From assembly GCA_947648205.1 (NCBI GenBank), contig CANSNC010000004.1, forward strand, positions 35,544-99,543: a stretch of 64,000 nucleotides of DNA, in the 5' to 3' direction. The stretch is from an uncultured Mycoplasma sp. Lineage in GTDB: Bacteria; Bacillota_I; Bacilli_A; Mycoplasmatales; Mycoplasmoidaceae. The position numbers and the translations under genes were made by a program. Positions 13,702 through 25,578 of the stretch are shown here, one piece after another; the stretch's first letter is position 1, and every line of letters begins with the position of its first letter. Under the pieces are notes generated by a model. That model searched no databases, had not been told where the DNA came from, and saw nothing but the letters and a program-made list of their open reading frames with translations.

Positions 13702-13730
13702 TTGACTTTTTTTTTTTTTTTTTTGATAAG
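13702..13730 (+). promoter_or_regulatory. T-tract promoter B (spacer 17 nt)
   Basis: TTGACT (13702-13707), T run 13707-13724 (18 T), GATAAG (13725-13730). The 17-nt spacer is the usual optimum, so of the three copies this is the one predicted to be most active in the sequenced cell. It shares an upstream TTCTGTAGGA block with promoter A. Confidence 0.75.
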
Positions 13731-13773
13731 GTAGTATTGGTGTTGAAAAAAATAAAAAAGAAATGAGATAATA

Positions 13774-15243
13774 ATGAAAAAAATTAACAAGAAAATCTTG
13801 CTTGCCACTTTAGGTATAGCAGGATTTGCAATTGTTACTCCTGTTATCTTAACTAGTTGTTCAACTAGCACTAATTCACCTAATAATCCTGATAATCCTA
13901 ATAATCCTGATAACCCTGGTACAACAAAAGTTGTTCCAGAAGTTGCTTCTAATTTTGAAGTAGTAGGATCAATTGCAGATTTATTTGATAACCAAGGTAA
14001 ATTAGTAGATGTTGGAGAATTATTCAACAATAAAGTTAATGGTAGTGACGAATTAAAAAAACAATTAATTACAAACTATGATACATTTTCTCAAGAACAA
14101 AAAAATAATATAGAAATTAAAGTATCAGCTCAAACTCCAAGTGATCTTGTTTGAGGCGGAACAAATGCATTTGATACTTGAAATACTGCTCAAACTGAAA
14201 CTGTTTATTATGATATAAGTTTAGCTGAAATGAATGTTTCAAGTGCTAAAGACTTAAAAGACAAACTAACTGATGCAAATACACTTAAGACAATTATGAC
14301 AAAATCAGGAAGAGCTAATGCAGAATCATCAACTTATGCTTTAGTTTCTGATAGTCAAGTTTCACTTGATAGTAACAAAGATTATTTAAATATTAATGTA
14401 ACTGAAACACCAACAACTGGAACTGCTAAAAATCTAAATTTAAAGCTTCCTGTTTCTGATTTAAATTTAGTTTTAGATCAATCAACTGTTAGTATTGTAA
14501 GTAAAAATCCACAAATAGTAGAATCTAAAGAAGCTAAAATATCTTTAGATTATAATGTAGGTATTGATAGTACAGTAATTTTACCTACAACATTTAATAA
14601 AGCTATTACTTTAGACTCACCAGATGTGACAGTTGAAAATGTTGTTCAAAAATTAGGTTTTGTTGCAAATGCTGTAACAACTTCTTCATCAAACTCTTCA
14701 AGAAATACAATCTCTTTAAATAGTGAATTGATTGGCGAAACAACTCAAATATTCAACACAACTTTTGCTAATCCTACACTAAATACAGAAAATACAATTT
14801 TATCATTTGATGCTACACCAACACAAGGTCATTATTGAATTGATGGTACAAATTCAACTAAGCAAATTTCAATTGAAGGTTTGACTATAACTCCTGGTCA
14901 AGCTTTACCAAAAGATGCTAAATTTGCTTCTGATTTTACATTAGCAGATAGATACACTATTACTGGAACTGCAAGCTTAGATACTTTTAAAACTTGATTA
15001 GCTAGTGGAAATAATAAAAACTTAGTAACAACAAACACAACTAATAAAATGAATGCTGACACTGCTAATTTTGCAAATGTAACATTTGCTTATAAGGGTG
15101 ATGATAGTATTCTATGAGACAGTACAACTAATAAACCAAAAATAGTATTTACTGTTTCTCCGCAAGATCAACATGCATTTGAAGACAATGCTCCTCAAGT
15201 TCGTGAAGTTACTGTTCTTTTAAGTGGTATAACATTTAGATAG
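13774..15243 (+). CDS. Variable lipoprotein, copy 2 of 3
   Basis: A 489-residue lipoprotein with the same plan as copy 1: a LTSC lipobox (Cys29), the Asn-Pro-Asp linker with two repeats of the unit, and an ectodomain ending in HEVTV-like VREVTVLLSG. The ATG has GAGATAA upstream. Through the ectodomain it is diverged from copies 1 and 3, but its first 75 or so codons are nearly the same as those of copy 3. A separate promoter and terminator flank it. Outer-surface anchoring follows from the lipobox; antigenic or adhesive function is inference. Confidence 0.92.
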
Positions 15244-15276
15244 AAGTTAATAAATAATTGTAATTAGTAATATATA

Positions 15277-15310
15277 AAAATCTATAGCACATGAATGCTA
15301 TAGATTTTTT
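15277..15310 (+). terminator. Terminator of lipoprotein copy 2
   Basis: AAAATCTATAGCA pairs with TGCTATAGATTTT, then T residues. It ends only 4 bases before the -35 of promoter C, so the upstream block seen before promoters A and B is missing here. Confidence 0.85.
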
Positions 15311-15314
15311 GTAC

Positions 15315-15341
15315 TTGACTTTTTTTTTTTTTTTTGATAAG
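15315..15341 (+). promoter_or_regulatory. T-tract promoter C (spacer 15 nt)
   Basis: TTGACT (15315-15320), T run 15320-15335 (16 T), GATAAG (15336-15341). The 15-nt spacer is short for a sigma-70-type promoter, so this copy is predicted weak or OFF in the sequenced cell. Confidence 0.72.
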
Positions 15342-15385
15342 GTAGTATTGGTGTTGAAAAAAATAAAAAAAGAAATGAGATAATA

Positions 15386-16846
15386 ATGAAAAAAATTAGC
15401 AAAAAAATCTTGCTTGCCACTTTAGGTATAGCAGGATTTACAATTGTTACTCCTGTTATCTTAACTAGTTGTTCAACTAGCACTAATTCACCTAATAATC
15501 CTGATAATCCTAATAATCCTGATAACCCTGGTACAACAAAAGTTGTTCCAGAAGTTGCTTCTAATTTTGAAGTAGTAGGATCAATTGCAGATTTATTTGA
15601 TGATCAAGGTCAATTAGTTAATGTTGGAGAATTATTCAATAATAAGGTAAATAGTAGTGACGAATTGAAAAAACAATTAATTACAAATTATGATAAATTT
15701 ACTCAAGAACAAAAAAATAACACAGAAATTAAAATTTCAACAGAAACACCTTCTGGTGATTTAACATGAGGTGGAACAACTCCAGTTGAGACATGAAATA
15801 CTGCTCAAACTGAAGTTGTTTACTATGACATTAATTCTCCTGAGATTAATGTTTCAAGTGCAAAAGATTTAAAAACAAAATTGGATGCAAATAAATTAAA
15901 AGAAATAATGAGTCAAGCTAATAGAGCTGATGCTGAAAATATGACATATTCTTTAGTAGAAACAAGTCAAATAGGACTTGATGCTAATAAAGATTATGTA
16001 AATATAAATGTTAATGAAGCACCAGCATCTGGAACTGCTAAAAGTCTTAATCTAAAACTTCCAGTTTCTGATCTAAACTTAGTTGTAGATTCATCAAAAG
16101 TTAGCATTGTAAGTAAAAATCCACAAATAGTAGAATCAAAAGAAGCTACAATAACTTTAGACTACAATATTGGTATTGATAGTAAAGTAGTTTTACCTAC
16201 AACATTTAATAAGGCAATTACTTTAGATTCTCCTGATATTACTCCTGAAAATGTTGTTACAAAGCTTGGCTTTGTTGAAACTGCTGTAACTACAACTTCA
16301 TCAACAAGTGCAATAAATTTAAATAGTGATTTCATTGGGCAAACAACACAAATATTCAACACAACGTTTGCAAATCCTACTTTAAATGAAAATAATACAA
16401 CACTTTACTTTGATGCAACTCCAACAACTGGACACTACTGAATTGATGGTACAAACACAACTAAGCAAGTTGCTATTGAAGGATTAACTATTACTGCTGG
16501 TCCAGCTTTACCAAAAGATGCTAAGTTTATTAGTAATACTACTAATACTGGTAGATATACTACAAATCTTTCAGGAAGTTTAGAAAATTTTAAGACATGA
16601 TTAAATGGTAATGGTAGAGTAGCTATTCAATATGTTATTAATGACATGAAAAGGGATACAACTAATTTTGCAAATGTAAATTTCACTTTTAAGGGCATTG
16701 AAACAGGTGGAATATCTTGAAATCAAGATATTAAAAGAGGTTCATTGATTTATACAGTAACACCTATTGATCAACATGCTTTTGAAGATGGTGTTCCTGA
16801 CGTTCATGAAGTTACTGTACTTTTATCTAATGCAATATTTAACTAA
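15386..16846 (+). CDS. Variable lipoprotein, copy 3 of 3 (mosaic)
   Basis: A 486-residue lipoprotein with the LTSC lipobox at Cys29. It is a visible mosaic. From the ATG to about 15600 it follows copy 2, including the linker and the SNFEVVGSIADLFD stretch. From about 15605 to 16495 it follows copy 1, identical over the last 780 bases or so. After 16495 the 3' end is private, with a short final domain still ending HEVTVLLS. This is the pattern expected from gene conversion or homologous recombination within the array. It has its own T-tract promoter and terminator. Confidence 0.92.
15717..16495 (+). repeat. Long direct repeat, unit 2 (partner 12452-13230)
   Basis: This is the second unit of the roughly 780-bp direct repeat described at 12452, located in lipoprotein copy 3. 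Such repeats can recombine to delete or duplicate the intervening 3265 bases, which would fuse copy 1 with copy 3 and remove copy 2. Confidence 0.85.
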
Positions 16847-16861
16847 TGTGTTAATTAAATT

Positions 16862-16899
16862 AAAAATCTATAGTATTCATTTACTATAGATTTTTTTTA
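16862..16899 (+). terminator. Terminator of lipoprotein copy 3
   Basis: AAAATCTATAGTA pairs with TACTATAGATTTT, followed by a run of T. Confidence 0.85.
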
Positions 16900-17052
16900 T
16901 TTCTATAAAAATTATATTAATTTACTTTATTTCTTTTGATTTTAATAGTCTATAATTTATATACACGTTATGATAATAAAATTTATATTAATTATAACTT
17001 TCATAATATAATTTATTTTTTAAATTTTTCTATAATTTTAGGAGTAATATGA

Positions 17053-19158
17053 ATGATAAAAAATAAAATAAATATATTAAAAAAATATTCTGAATTCATA
17101 AATATGATTATTCCATTATTATTATCAGTGCCTTTAATGGTTATTGAAATGATTACAATGATTAGTGGACTACATTTACCACTTTATTATGATTGATTAG
17201 CTTTTGCAATAGCAACAATTGTTATTTTTTACTTTGGTAAAGAATTTTATAAATGGTGTATAATTGAAATTTTTAAATATAAATCAATTGGGATGTCAAC
17301 ATTAATTACATTAAGTACTTCTGTCTCATATGTATATAGTACCTACTTATTGATTTATAAAACAATAATATTTGCAAGAACAGGAAATTTGCCTCATATA
17401 ATGTCTTTTTATGAGGTTGGTGCAACTATAATTGCTATTGTTAATGCAGGTGAATATATTGCTAAAAAAATTAGAGATAAATCTAATCAAGATATTAATA
17501 ATTTATCTTTGTTGTTAGTGCCTAAAGCAATTTTATTTAATAAAAGTAAAAATACATATGAAGAAGTAGATTCTTCAACACTAAAAATAAATGATTTAGT
17601 TTATGTAAAAAAAGGAACTAAAATTCCAATTGATGGAGTTATTTATGATAAACCAACAGATGTTCATGAAGCATTGTTAACAGGTGAAACAAAAAGTGTT
17701 TATAAAAATGTAGGTGATAGAGTAATTGGGGGAACAATTAATTTATCAACTGATATTCTTATTATAGTAAAATCACTTCAAACAAATTCAATTCTAAGTT
17801 CAATAATAAATAATGTTAAAAAAATTGAAAACTCAAAAAACAAAACACAAAGAATGATTGATATTGTAGCAAAATTTTTTACGCCAGTAATAATATTGTC
17901 AGCAATTCTTGCATTTTTATTACAGATGTTTGTCCCTAATATTTTAGACATTTCAAATAATTCAGGATTATTTGGGAATGTTAATTTAGATTGAATAAAT
18001 GGAAATACTTGAGAAATTAGAGCTCAAAAAGGACTATATTTTTTTATTGCAACTTTAACTATAAGTTGTCCATGTGCATTAGGAATAGCATCTCCACTTG
18101 CAAGTTTAATTGGAATAAGTAAAGGTGCAAAAAATGGAATTATTTTTAATAATTCAGAAGTTTTTGAAAAAATTAAAAGAATTAACAAGGTTGTTTTTGA
18201 CAAAACAGGAACTTTAACAACAGGAAATCTTAAAGTAAGTAAAATAATTGGTTCTACAAATAATTTAAATAAAATATATGAAATGGAAAAAATATCTTTT
18301 CATCCTCTTGCTAAAGCAATAGTTAATTATTGTATAAATAATAATTATGTAAAAAAAACAAATACAGATTTAGTTTATACATTTGAAGAAATAGCTGGTA
18401 TTGGTGTTTATGATAGAAAAAATAATGAGTATATTTGTTCTTTAAAGTATGCTATTGAAAAGAATTTTAAATTTGAAAATGGCATGGAAAAAGATTATAA
18501 AAAATATATAGATTCTTTTAGTAATACTCAATTATTGCAAGTTATTGTAGTGTATGTCAAAAATAAGGTGATTAAAAATATCATTTTCCTTGAAGATGAA
18601 GTAAGAGAGGATGCTATTTTTGTCATTGAAAAATTTAGAAAAATGAAAATCGATATTGCTATGATTACAGGAGATAGTAAAGAAAATGCTTATAATATTG
18701 GTAATAAATTAAATATTAATGAAATCTATTATGAAATATCTCCAGATAAAAAAGCAAACATAATTAAAGAAATGCAAAAGGACAATAAACAGATTGTTTA
18801 TGTTGGAGATGGAATAAATGATCTTGAAGCTTTAAAGCAATCAGATTTATCTTTTTCTATAACACAAGATAATGAATCAGCAAAATCAGTTGCTGATGTT
18901 AATTTAGTTTATCTAAATATCAATAGTATTTATAAAGCTATTGTTATTGCAAAGCAAACAAGAATTGCAATTATTACAAATTTAATTTGAGCATTTGGAT
19001 ATAATTTAGTTACAGTTCCTTTAGCTATTTTAGGATTTATTCCAGCAATTGTTGGTGTGTACATTATGATGTTGAGTGATATAACAGTGAATATAAATTC
19101 ATTAATTTTTAAGTTTATAAAAGTTCCTGATGCACATCATAATAATAAAAAACATTAA
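17053..19158 (+). CDS. Heavy-metal P-type ATPase (copper-exporting type)
   Basis: A 701-residue P1B-type ATPase, probably pumping Cu+ (or another soft metal) out across the membrane. Visible motifs in order are the actuator TGE at residues 210-212, the metal-site CPC at 339-341 (in SCPCALG), the phosphorylated Asp in DKTGT at 383, the P1B-specific HP pair at 417-418 and GDGIND at 585-590. CPC is the signature of copper/silver pumps. There is no N-terminal CxxC metal-binding domain: the protein starts right before the first membrane helices. The C-terminus ends in a short His-containing tail (HHNNKKH). The start at 17053 has AGGAG at 17040; an ATG at 17049 is out of frame. A TATAAT at 16951 may be its -10. 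Family certain, metal inferred from CPC. Confidence 0.93.
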
Positions 19159-19255
19159 TATCTTGTAATAATATGTAAAAAACTATTTATAAGTACTAAA
19201 ATTTGTTTTTAAAATATTATATAATTTATATGATTGAAGGAATTTGAGGTTTAAA

Positions 19256-20215
19256 ATGAACAACATTATTGCAAACAATTTAAAAAATGGTGGCATCAAC
19301 ATTTTTGAACAATGAAAAAGACTTCATATTAAATTATTAGAAATTAAAAATGCTAGGTTAGATGAAAAAAAAGAGTTGATTCCAACATTAGAAGAACAAT
19401 ACAATGAAATTATTTCTAATGCCATTAAAGTTAATGGCGGTTCATATGAATTTAATTTATCAAATTTGGTAAAAATTGTTAAGTATTTAAACAATTCAAA
19501 TGACTTTTTTAATAATCGTGTAAGTTTTGAAATGATGGATGAAATTCTATTATTAGTTTATTTATATGAATGATTATGTTTGGGCAAAGAGAAAAATATT
19601 TCTATTTTAGGAAATAAGGAAGAAGTTATTCATAAATTTAGGATTCTAACTTTTAAAACAAATAGTGAATATCGTTTAATATTTGAAGGTATTGATTTAA
19701 ATAATAAAGATGATTACAACACTTTTACATCTAGAATAAGAAATGCAACATTTAGAGCATATAATTCTTTATTAAACATAATTTCAATTGATAATGAATA
19801 TTTTGAAAAAGTAAGATGTCAAGAATATGTAAATATAAAATTACTAAATGAAGATTATTTTTTAAAACTATGAAAAGATACATTTTCAATTGAAGATGAA
19901 AGAGTTACTTATTCTTATAGTGCAATTAATAGTGATGATGTTTTTATATTTATTAATGTAGAAACAAAAACAGAACAAGTTGCTTTTGTAAAATTTAGAA
20001 TGTTTGAAACATTTGTTTCTAAAAATGGTAAAGTTGTTTCTAATGGAATATCAAAAGAAATTTTAAGAATAGAATTTTTAAATCCTAAATATGAAAATTT
20101 AGGGTCAAGTATATTGGCTAATGTTTTAAAACTTGCTAACAGAGTTGTAAAATACATTTTTTTACCAGATTTAAGATTCAGAAATGAACAATGAGAACTT
20201 GAAAATAGAAATTAA
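19256..20215 (+). CDS. Hypothetical cytosolic protein, 319 aa
   Basis: The ATG at 19256 is preceded by GAGG at 19246, and a TATAAT at 19220-19225 is a plausible -10. Three TGA codons read as Trp. The protein has no signal peptide or membrane segment and no motif I recognise; the N-terminal half looks helical and the C-terminal half (from about residue 210) mixed alpha/beta. It stands alone between the copper ATPase and the convergent Nudix gene. Function not assigned. Confidence 0.8.
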
Positions 20216-20228
20216 ATAATTATTTTTG

Positions 20229-20753
20229 TTATTTTAAATATGTTTTAAAAAAAGGTTTAAGTTTCTTAAATCTTTTTTTTATGTCATATGTAAATAAATT
20301 TGATTTTAGCATTTCTTTAAATGTTCTAAAATCAACTAGTTTTATTTCATCAATTTCATTATTATTAAAATTAATTTTAGATAAATCTAATTGATCTAAT
20401 TTAACAAAATATGTTGTCATAAAATAACAAATTTTATTATCAACATTGAAGAATATTTTATTTAATTGATGTGGTTGCAAGTCTATGTTTAATTCTTCTT
20501 TTACTTCTCTAATTGCAGCTTGTAAGATGGTTTCATCAAGAGTTACAGCACCTGCAACACATTCATATAAATTTGGGAAAAGAGATTTATTTTTACTTCT
20601 TTTCTGAATTAAAATTTTTTTCTGTTTTTCTATAATAATTCAAATATTTACAAGATGAAAATAGAAACCTTTTATTGGCAAAAGTCTTCTATCAATGTAT
20701 TCTGAAAACATATTTTGTTTTTTGTCATAAACTCTAACTAATTCTTTTTTCAT
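20229..20753 (-). CDS. Nudix hydrolase
   Basis: A 174-residue protein on the minus strand, read through one TGA codon. The Nudix box is clear: G68 and E74 in GAVTLDE, then REVKEELNI at residues 82-90, fitting GX5EX7REUXEEXGU except that Asn replaces the last Gly. The flanking layout (a short N-terminal segment ending in a His-containing strand, then KILIQKRSKNKSLFPN before the box) resembles the IPP-isomerase/YfcD-like Nudix branch. That branch hydrolyses or isomerises diphosphate substrates, and the actual substrate cannot be told. It converges with the gene ending at 20215 with only 13 nt between stops. Confidence 0.85.
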
Positions 20754-20915
20754 AATATGTAATTGTAATGCAAATTAATATATATTAGTTAATTGTTGAT
20801 TTATGAATAATAAAATTTATTAAGATAAGTGTTTATTATTTGTGTTTGATTTTCCTTTTTTGTTTTTTGTATCTCAATTAGTGTAAAATTAATAATGGAT
20901 TTTTAGGGGGTTAAC

Positions 20916-22919
20916 ATGGTAAAAGAAATTAAAAAATTTGTTAATGACCTAAAGGTGAGAACAATATTTCCTTTTTATATTGATAATATTAATGAGAACT
21001 TTTTTAGTTCAATTAATAAATATAATAATAAATCCTTTAATAGAAAAATAGCATCAAGACTTAATAATTTGAAAATTGAAGAACTTAAAAAACTTAAAGA
21101 GATTGAAGATATTTCAAGTCACAATACATTATTACTTCTGGTTAATAGAATTATAAAAAAAATAGTTTCTAAAACAGGAACAGATAAATATGATTTATTT
21201 GTTGAAAAAGATATAGATAAAAATAATCAACCAATTTATGTTGAAGAAAAAAATGAAATATATGATTTTAATGTAATAGGTAATGTTCAAAAAGATAGAA
21301 GATATATTTATGCAATAGATATTGATAAAAGATCATATTTGTTTAATTATGTAGAACAAATTCAATTTTCTTTTTATTTAGATGAAAAAAATAAAATGGT
21401 ATCAGGTGGTGTTTCTTGAAATTGGGGTAATGATAATAAACCTACTAATCAAGAAGATGTCAATGAAAAGGTTTATATAACAAATTTAATAAAATATTAT
21501 TTAACAAGAGAAATTAAGGATATTAGTTTAAACAACATAATAAGTATTTTTGACAATGACACTAATAATAATCAAAATAAAAAAAGAAAATTTGTTACTA
21601 AACAAAATTATGAAAAGAATATAACTCTTGAATCATTAAGAAACTCATGAAAAGAATTAATTACTAAAAAAATACTTAATAAATCAAACTATAGTGACAA
21701 GTTAGGAAAATATTTATTAAATGAGTTATTTTATTCCTTGATGAATACATTGATGATTTCTTTAGCTGTATTTGAAGAACTTAAAATCTATTTTAGACAT
21801 AATGAACCTGAGATTTATGGTCCTTTATTAAAAAGGGTATTAACAACAAATGATAATGATAATCAAAATTACACTGAAGATTTTTTTGAATTGTTTGCAT
21901 TTTTAAAAAAGAATTATTTTAACTTTGAAAAAATTAATTTGAAAAAAATCCTTGATGCAGATGATGCAATTCAAGCATTAATAAAATTTGATAAAATAGA
22001 AAATTTGTATTTTGGTGAGCCATTATTAAGTTATGAAATTATTAGAAATAGTGACATACCTTTTTTAGATGAAGATGATGATGTATTTATGAATAGCGTT
22101 GAATTAAAAACATTATTTTTAATGACAATGGATCCACAAATATTTGGTATTCATCATAATAATCATAATTTTATTAATTATAGTGAATTGAATACTATGC
22201 TATCAAACATTAACTATAATTTAGAGAATTGAAAAGATGTTTTAGATGAAAAAATTGATCAAACAATTTGTGAATGAAATTACGATTATGTTTCTTTTTT
22301 AAATCAAGATTTAACTTTTTTAATTGTAAAAAATAATAATCCAATTGATTTTATTTCAACTAAAAAAAATAACTATGATTATGATGCGAATAGAAAATTA
22401 TTTAATAACTATTTATGATCACAAATTTATGCACACGCTATTATTTATAAAATGAAAGATTTAGAATTGAAGTTTAACACAAATAAAGTTAAATATCCTC
22501 AATTATTAAGAGGCTATATTCTTCAAGTTGAACAACTTCATTTTGATTGATATGATGATTTTTATGGATTGCCACAAATAAAAAAGGTCATAAAAAAAAT
22601 AGATGAATTTAAGCAATTAAATAAATCAATTTCATTATTAACTAAAAAAATAAATCGTGAAGACAAAATATATGGAAAATCAAAAGAGAGATTAAATATT
22701 TCATTTGCATTTATTGCAGCATCACTTTTTGGTATAACAGATTTTTTAACAATGGTGTTTACAGTTTTAACTGTAAAGGATACAACAAAAGGGTTATTAT
22801 TAGAAAATATAATTACTATAGCTGCAGGATGCTTTATTTCTTTTATAATGCTTTTGATATTATTGTTTTCAATAATTTCTCCTATTATTAAAAAAAGAAA
22901 AATGAAAAAGGAGGTTTAG
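20916..22919 (+). CDS. Unknown protein with C-terminal membrane hairpin, paralog A
   Basis: A 667-residue protein; AGGGGG lies 5 nt upstream of the ATG. The long N-terminal part (about 560 residues) is charged and looks cytosolic, with no signal peptide. The last 90 residues contain two membrane helices (about residues 600-625 and 633-660) preceded by a helical linker, and end in Lys-rich sequence. It pairs with the next gene: both share FPFYIDNINENFF-like openings, a SKTGTD motif near residue 85, a SGGVSW/SGGFSL motif and FDWYD...FYG before the helices. The C-terminal two-helix plan resembles CorA-type channels, but no GMN motif is present, so I do not assign transport. Function unknown. Confidence 0.85.
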
Positions 22920-22922
22920 ACT

Positions 22923-24923
22923 ATGAAAGACAAAAACATTAATAACAAAATGTTTAATGGATTAAAAATAAAAAACATTTTTTCATTTTATATTGATGAT
23001 ATAAATGATAAGTTTTTTACTAGTTTAAAAAACCATCCTAATAGATATTTTGTAAATAAAGTTTTACCAAAAATTAAGAAAAATTTTGATAAAGATGAGT
23101 TAGAAAAATTTACAGAAATAGATAGTTTAACAAAAAACAATAAAATTAAATTAATGTTAAATCTTGCTCTTAGAAAAATTGCTTCTAAAACAGGAACAGA
23201 CAACTGTGAATTATTTGATTCAACAGAAAAAGATCAGTTTGGAGATCAATTGTTTATTAAACAATTACTTCAGGGAACTGATTCTCAGGTTTTAAGTGAT
23301 ACAAATATTGATAGAAGATATGAGTTTGTTATTGATATTAATAAAAATTCTTATCTTCATAAATATTTATCTAATATTCAATTATCTTTTTTCCTTGAAG
23401 ATGATACTAAAATGCTTTCTGGTGGTTTTAGTCTTAATAAAAATTTTAATGATAAATTAGGGATAAGTTTTCCAGAAGTTATTTCAGATATATATTTGTA
23501 TTCATTAATTAAACACTTTATTGGAAAACAATTATATCCAATTTCTTTAAATAATATGTTGGATATGATTGAAAGTTTTGAATCATCTCACAAAAAGAGA
23601 AAAGTATGATCAAAAGCTAAATATAATATTGATTTTAAACAAGTTTCAATTGAAAATTTAAAAGATAATTGAGTTGATTTAATTAACAGAAAATATTTAA
23701 ATTTTTTAAATATTACTAAAGATAAAAAAGAATATTATGAAAACACTATGTTTTATTCAATTTTAATTGTAACAATTATAATGCTATCTTTGTATGAAGA
23801 GTTAAAAAAATATTTTACTAATGAAAAACCTGAAATGATTTTAAGTTTATTGGATAAACCTCAACTTATGAATTCAAATACCAATCAAGATCCTGAAACA
23901 GATTTTTATGAGATAGGTCATTTTCTATTTGATAATTACACAGATAAAAATAGAAATGTTAAATTAAATAAAATTAAAAGTTATGAAGATATAATTGACA
24001 CACTTAATGAACAAAAATCTTATGATTTGAATTCATTTGGTAAACCAATTGTAACTATTGAATTATATAGAAAAGAAAATGAACCATTTATTAATGAGTA
24101 TGAAATATTTTCTAGAAATAATGAATTAAGAATTATTTATTTAACAACTATTTCTCCTGAACTTTTTGGAATGGATGAATCTACAGGATATTTTATTGAA
24201 TACAAACAATTTGAAGATATTATTAATAAAAATTCATTGCAAAAATTTAAAATTAGTGAGTCACTTGGTGAAAAAATTGAAAAATCTAGGTGTGAGTTAA
24301 ACTATGATTATATTACATTTATTAGTAATGAACCTAGCATGTTAATTATTAAAAATAATACAGAAACTATGTTTAATGAATTGCATTCTGAAACTATGTA
24401 TACAGGACTTTATGAAAATTATTTTTGATCACAAATTTATGCACAAGCAAGGTTATGAAAAAGAATTCACATTGAGTCAGAATTTAATTATGATGTACAA
24501 AATAAAATTGATATATATCATAAAAATAAATTAGTAGCTTTAGAGAATTTAATTTTTAATTGATATGATAGTTTTTATGGAATGCCTGGAATTAAAAATA
24601 TTGTTTATAAAATAAACGAATTAAGTGATTTAAAAAATTCAATTGAGATGTTAATAATTGAAATTAGACAAAAAGATGAATTATCAAAAAAAGATAAAGA
24701 AAGAAAAAGTGTTTTATTTGCATATGTGATAGCATCATTAATTGGATTCATTAATTTTTTTGGAATGGTATTTACAATATTAACTGTAGATAATACAAAG
24801 GAAGGATTAACTCCAGTAAATATTGCAGTTATTTCAATTGGAACAGTTCTTGTATCAATTTTAGTTGGTATTCTAATTTATTTTGGAACAAAGGTTTTGA
24901 AATCCAAGTTTAAAAAAGGATAA
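22923..24923 (+). CDS. Unknown protein with C-terminal membrane hairpin, paralog B
   Basis: A 666-residue tandem paralog of the preceding gene, starting 3 nt after its stop with AAGGAGG at 22908-22914 inside the upstream reading frame. This means translational coupling and probably a shared complex. Shared features include FSFYIDDINDKFF at the N-terminus, SKTGTD, SGGFSL, FNWYD...FYG and two C-terminal membrane helices (about residues 596-655) followed by a short basic tail. Overall similarity is moderate, so the duplication is old. A terminator follows at 24932. No catalytic motif seen. Confidence 0.85.
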
Positions 24924-24931
24924 ATTTAATT

Positions 24932-24966
24932 AAAAATTCATAATAATTTTATGAATTTTTAATTTT
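24932..24966 (+). terminator. Terminator of the two-gene membrane-hairpin operon
   Basis: AAAAATTCAT pairs with ATGAATTTTT around a 9-nt loop, followed by AATTTTTTA. Confidence 0.8.
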
Positions 24967-25065
24967 TTATTAATATAAAATAGCATTCAATAATATAATT
25001 TTTATAATTAATAATCATTTATTCAATAATCTTATTTTAGATTAGAGTATTGTATAGGAGAAACT

Positions 25066-25527
25066 ATGATTGAAATAGATACATTAAAAAAGGCTTTAAT
25101 TGTAGAAAAGTTATCATTTATTTTATCAGTTACTTTTTTTGTTATTTTTATAATTATTTCTATTGTTGCTTCTCTTCTTCTTTTTGTATTTTCTAATTCA
25201 CAACAACAATATTTATATAATAGAACTGATTTTACAAATGATATAAAAATTGGAGTTGGAATTACATTATTTGCATTATTAGGAATTTATGGAGTTTTTA
25301 CAATAATCTTATTGATTATTCTTAATATTAGAAGTATTGAAATAACATCAAAATTAGATGTATGAAAAAGTAGAATCTTTTATTTAGTAATTTCATTATT
25401 ATCTTTATTTTTTATAGGTTTTATTGGTAGTTTAGTTAAAATTATTTATATGAAAAGTGATATTGAAAGACTTGAAAAATTTGGAACATATAATCCAAAT
25501 AATACAAAATTATGAAAAGATGAATAA
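25066..25527 (+). CDS. Small multi-spanning membrane protein, family member 1
   Basis: 153 residues; AGGAG lies 5 nt before the ATG, and two TGA codons read as Trp. Three membrane segments are visible: about residues 17-45, 65-90 and 104-130. A polar extracytoplasmic loop lies between the first two, and NIRSIE precedes the third. It resembles the genes at 26685 and 27364 in size, spacing and in the NIKSI-type motif between helices 2 and 3, so the three form a local family. Function unknown. Confidence 0.8.
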
Positions 25528-25547
25528 ATTTTTTAAAAGATAAAAAT

Positions 25548-25578
25548 AAAGATGTTTTGTTATAAAACATCTTTTTTA
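25548..25578. terminator. Bidirectional terminator
   Basis: AAAGATGTTTT pairs with AAAACATCTTT between convergent genes. T runs on the plus side and A runs on the other side allow it to serve both the gene ending at 25527 and the minus-strand HAD gene ending at 25576. Confidence 0.85.

Noticed and set aside
12452..16495. CRISPR or insertion-sequence repeats
   Set aside because: The repeat is a single long direct pair inside homologous coding genes, with no spacer pattern, no terminal inverted repeats and no transposase.
20916..24923. CorA-type magnesium channel
   Set aside because: Two C-terminal helices fit, but the GMN signature at the end of the first helix is absent.
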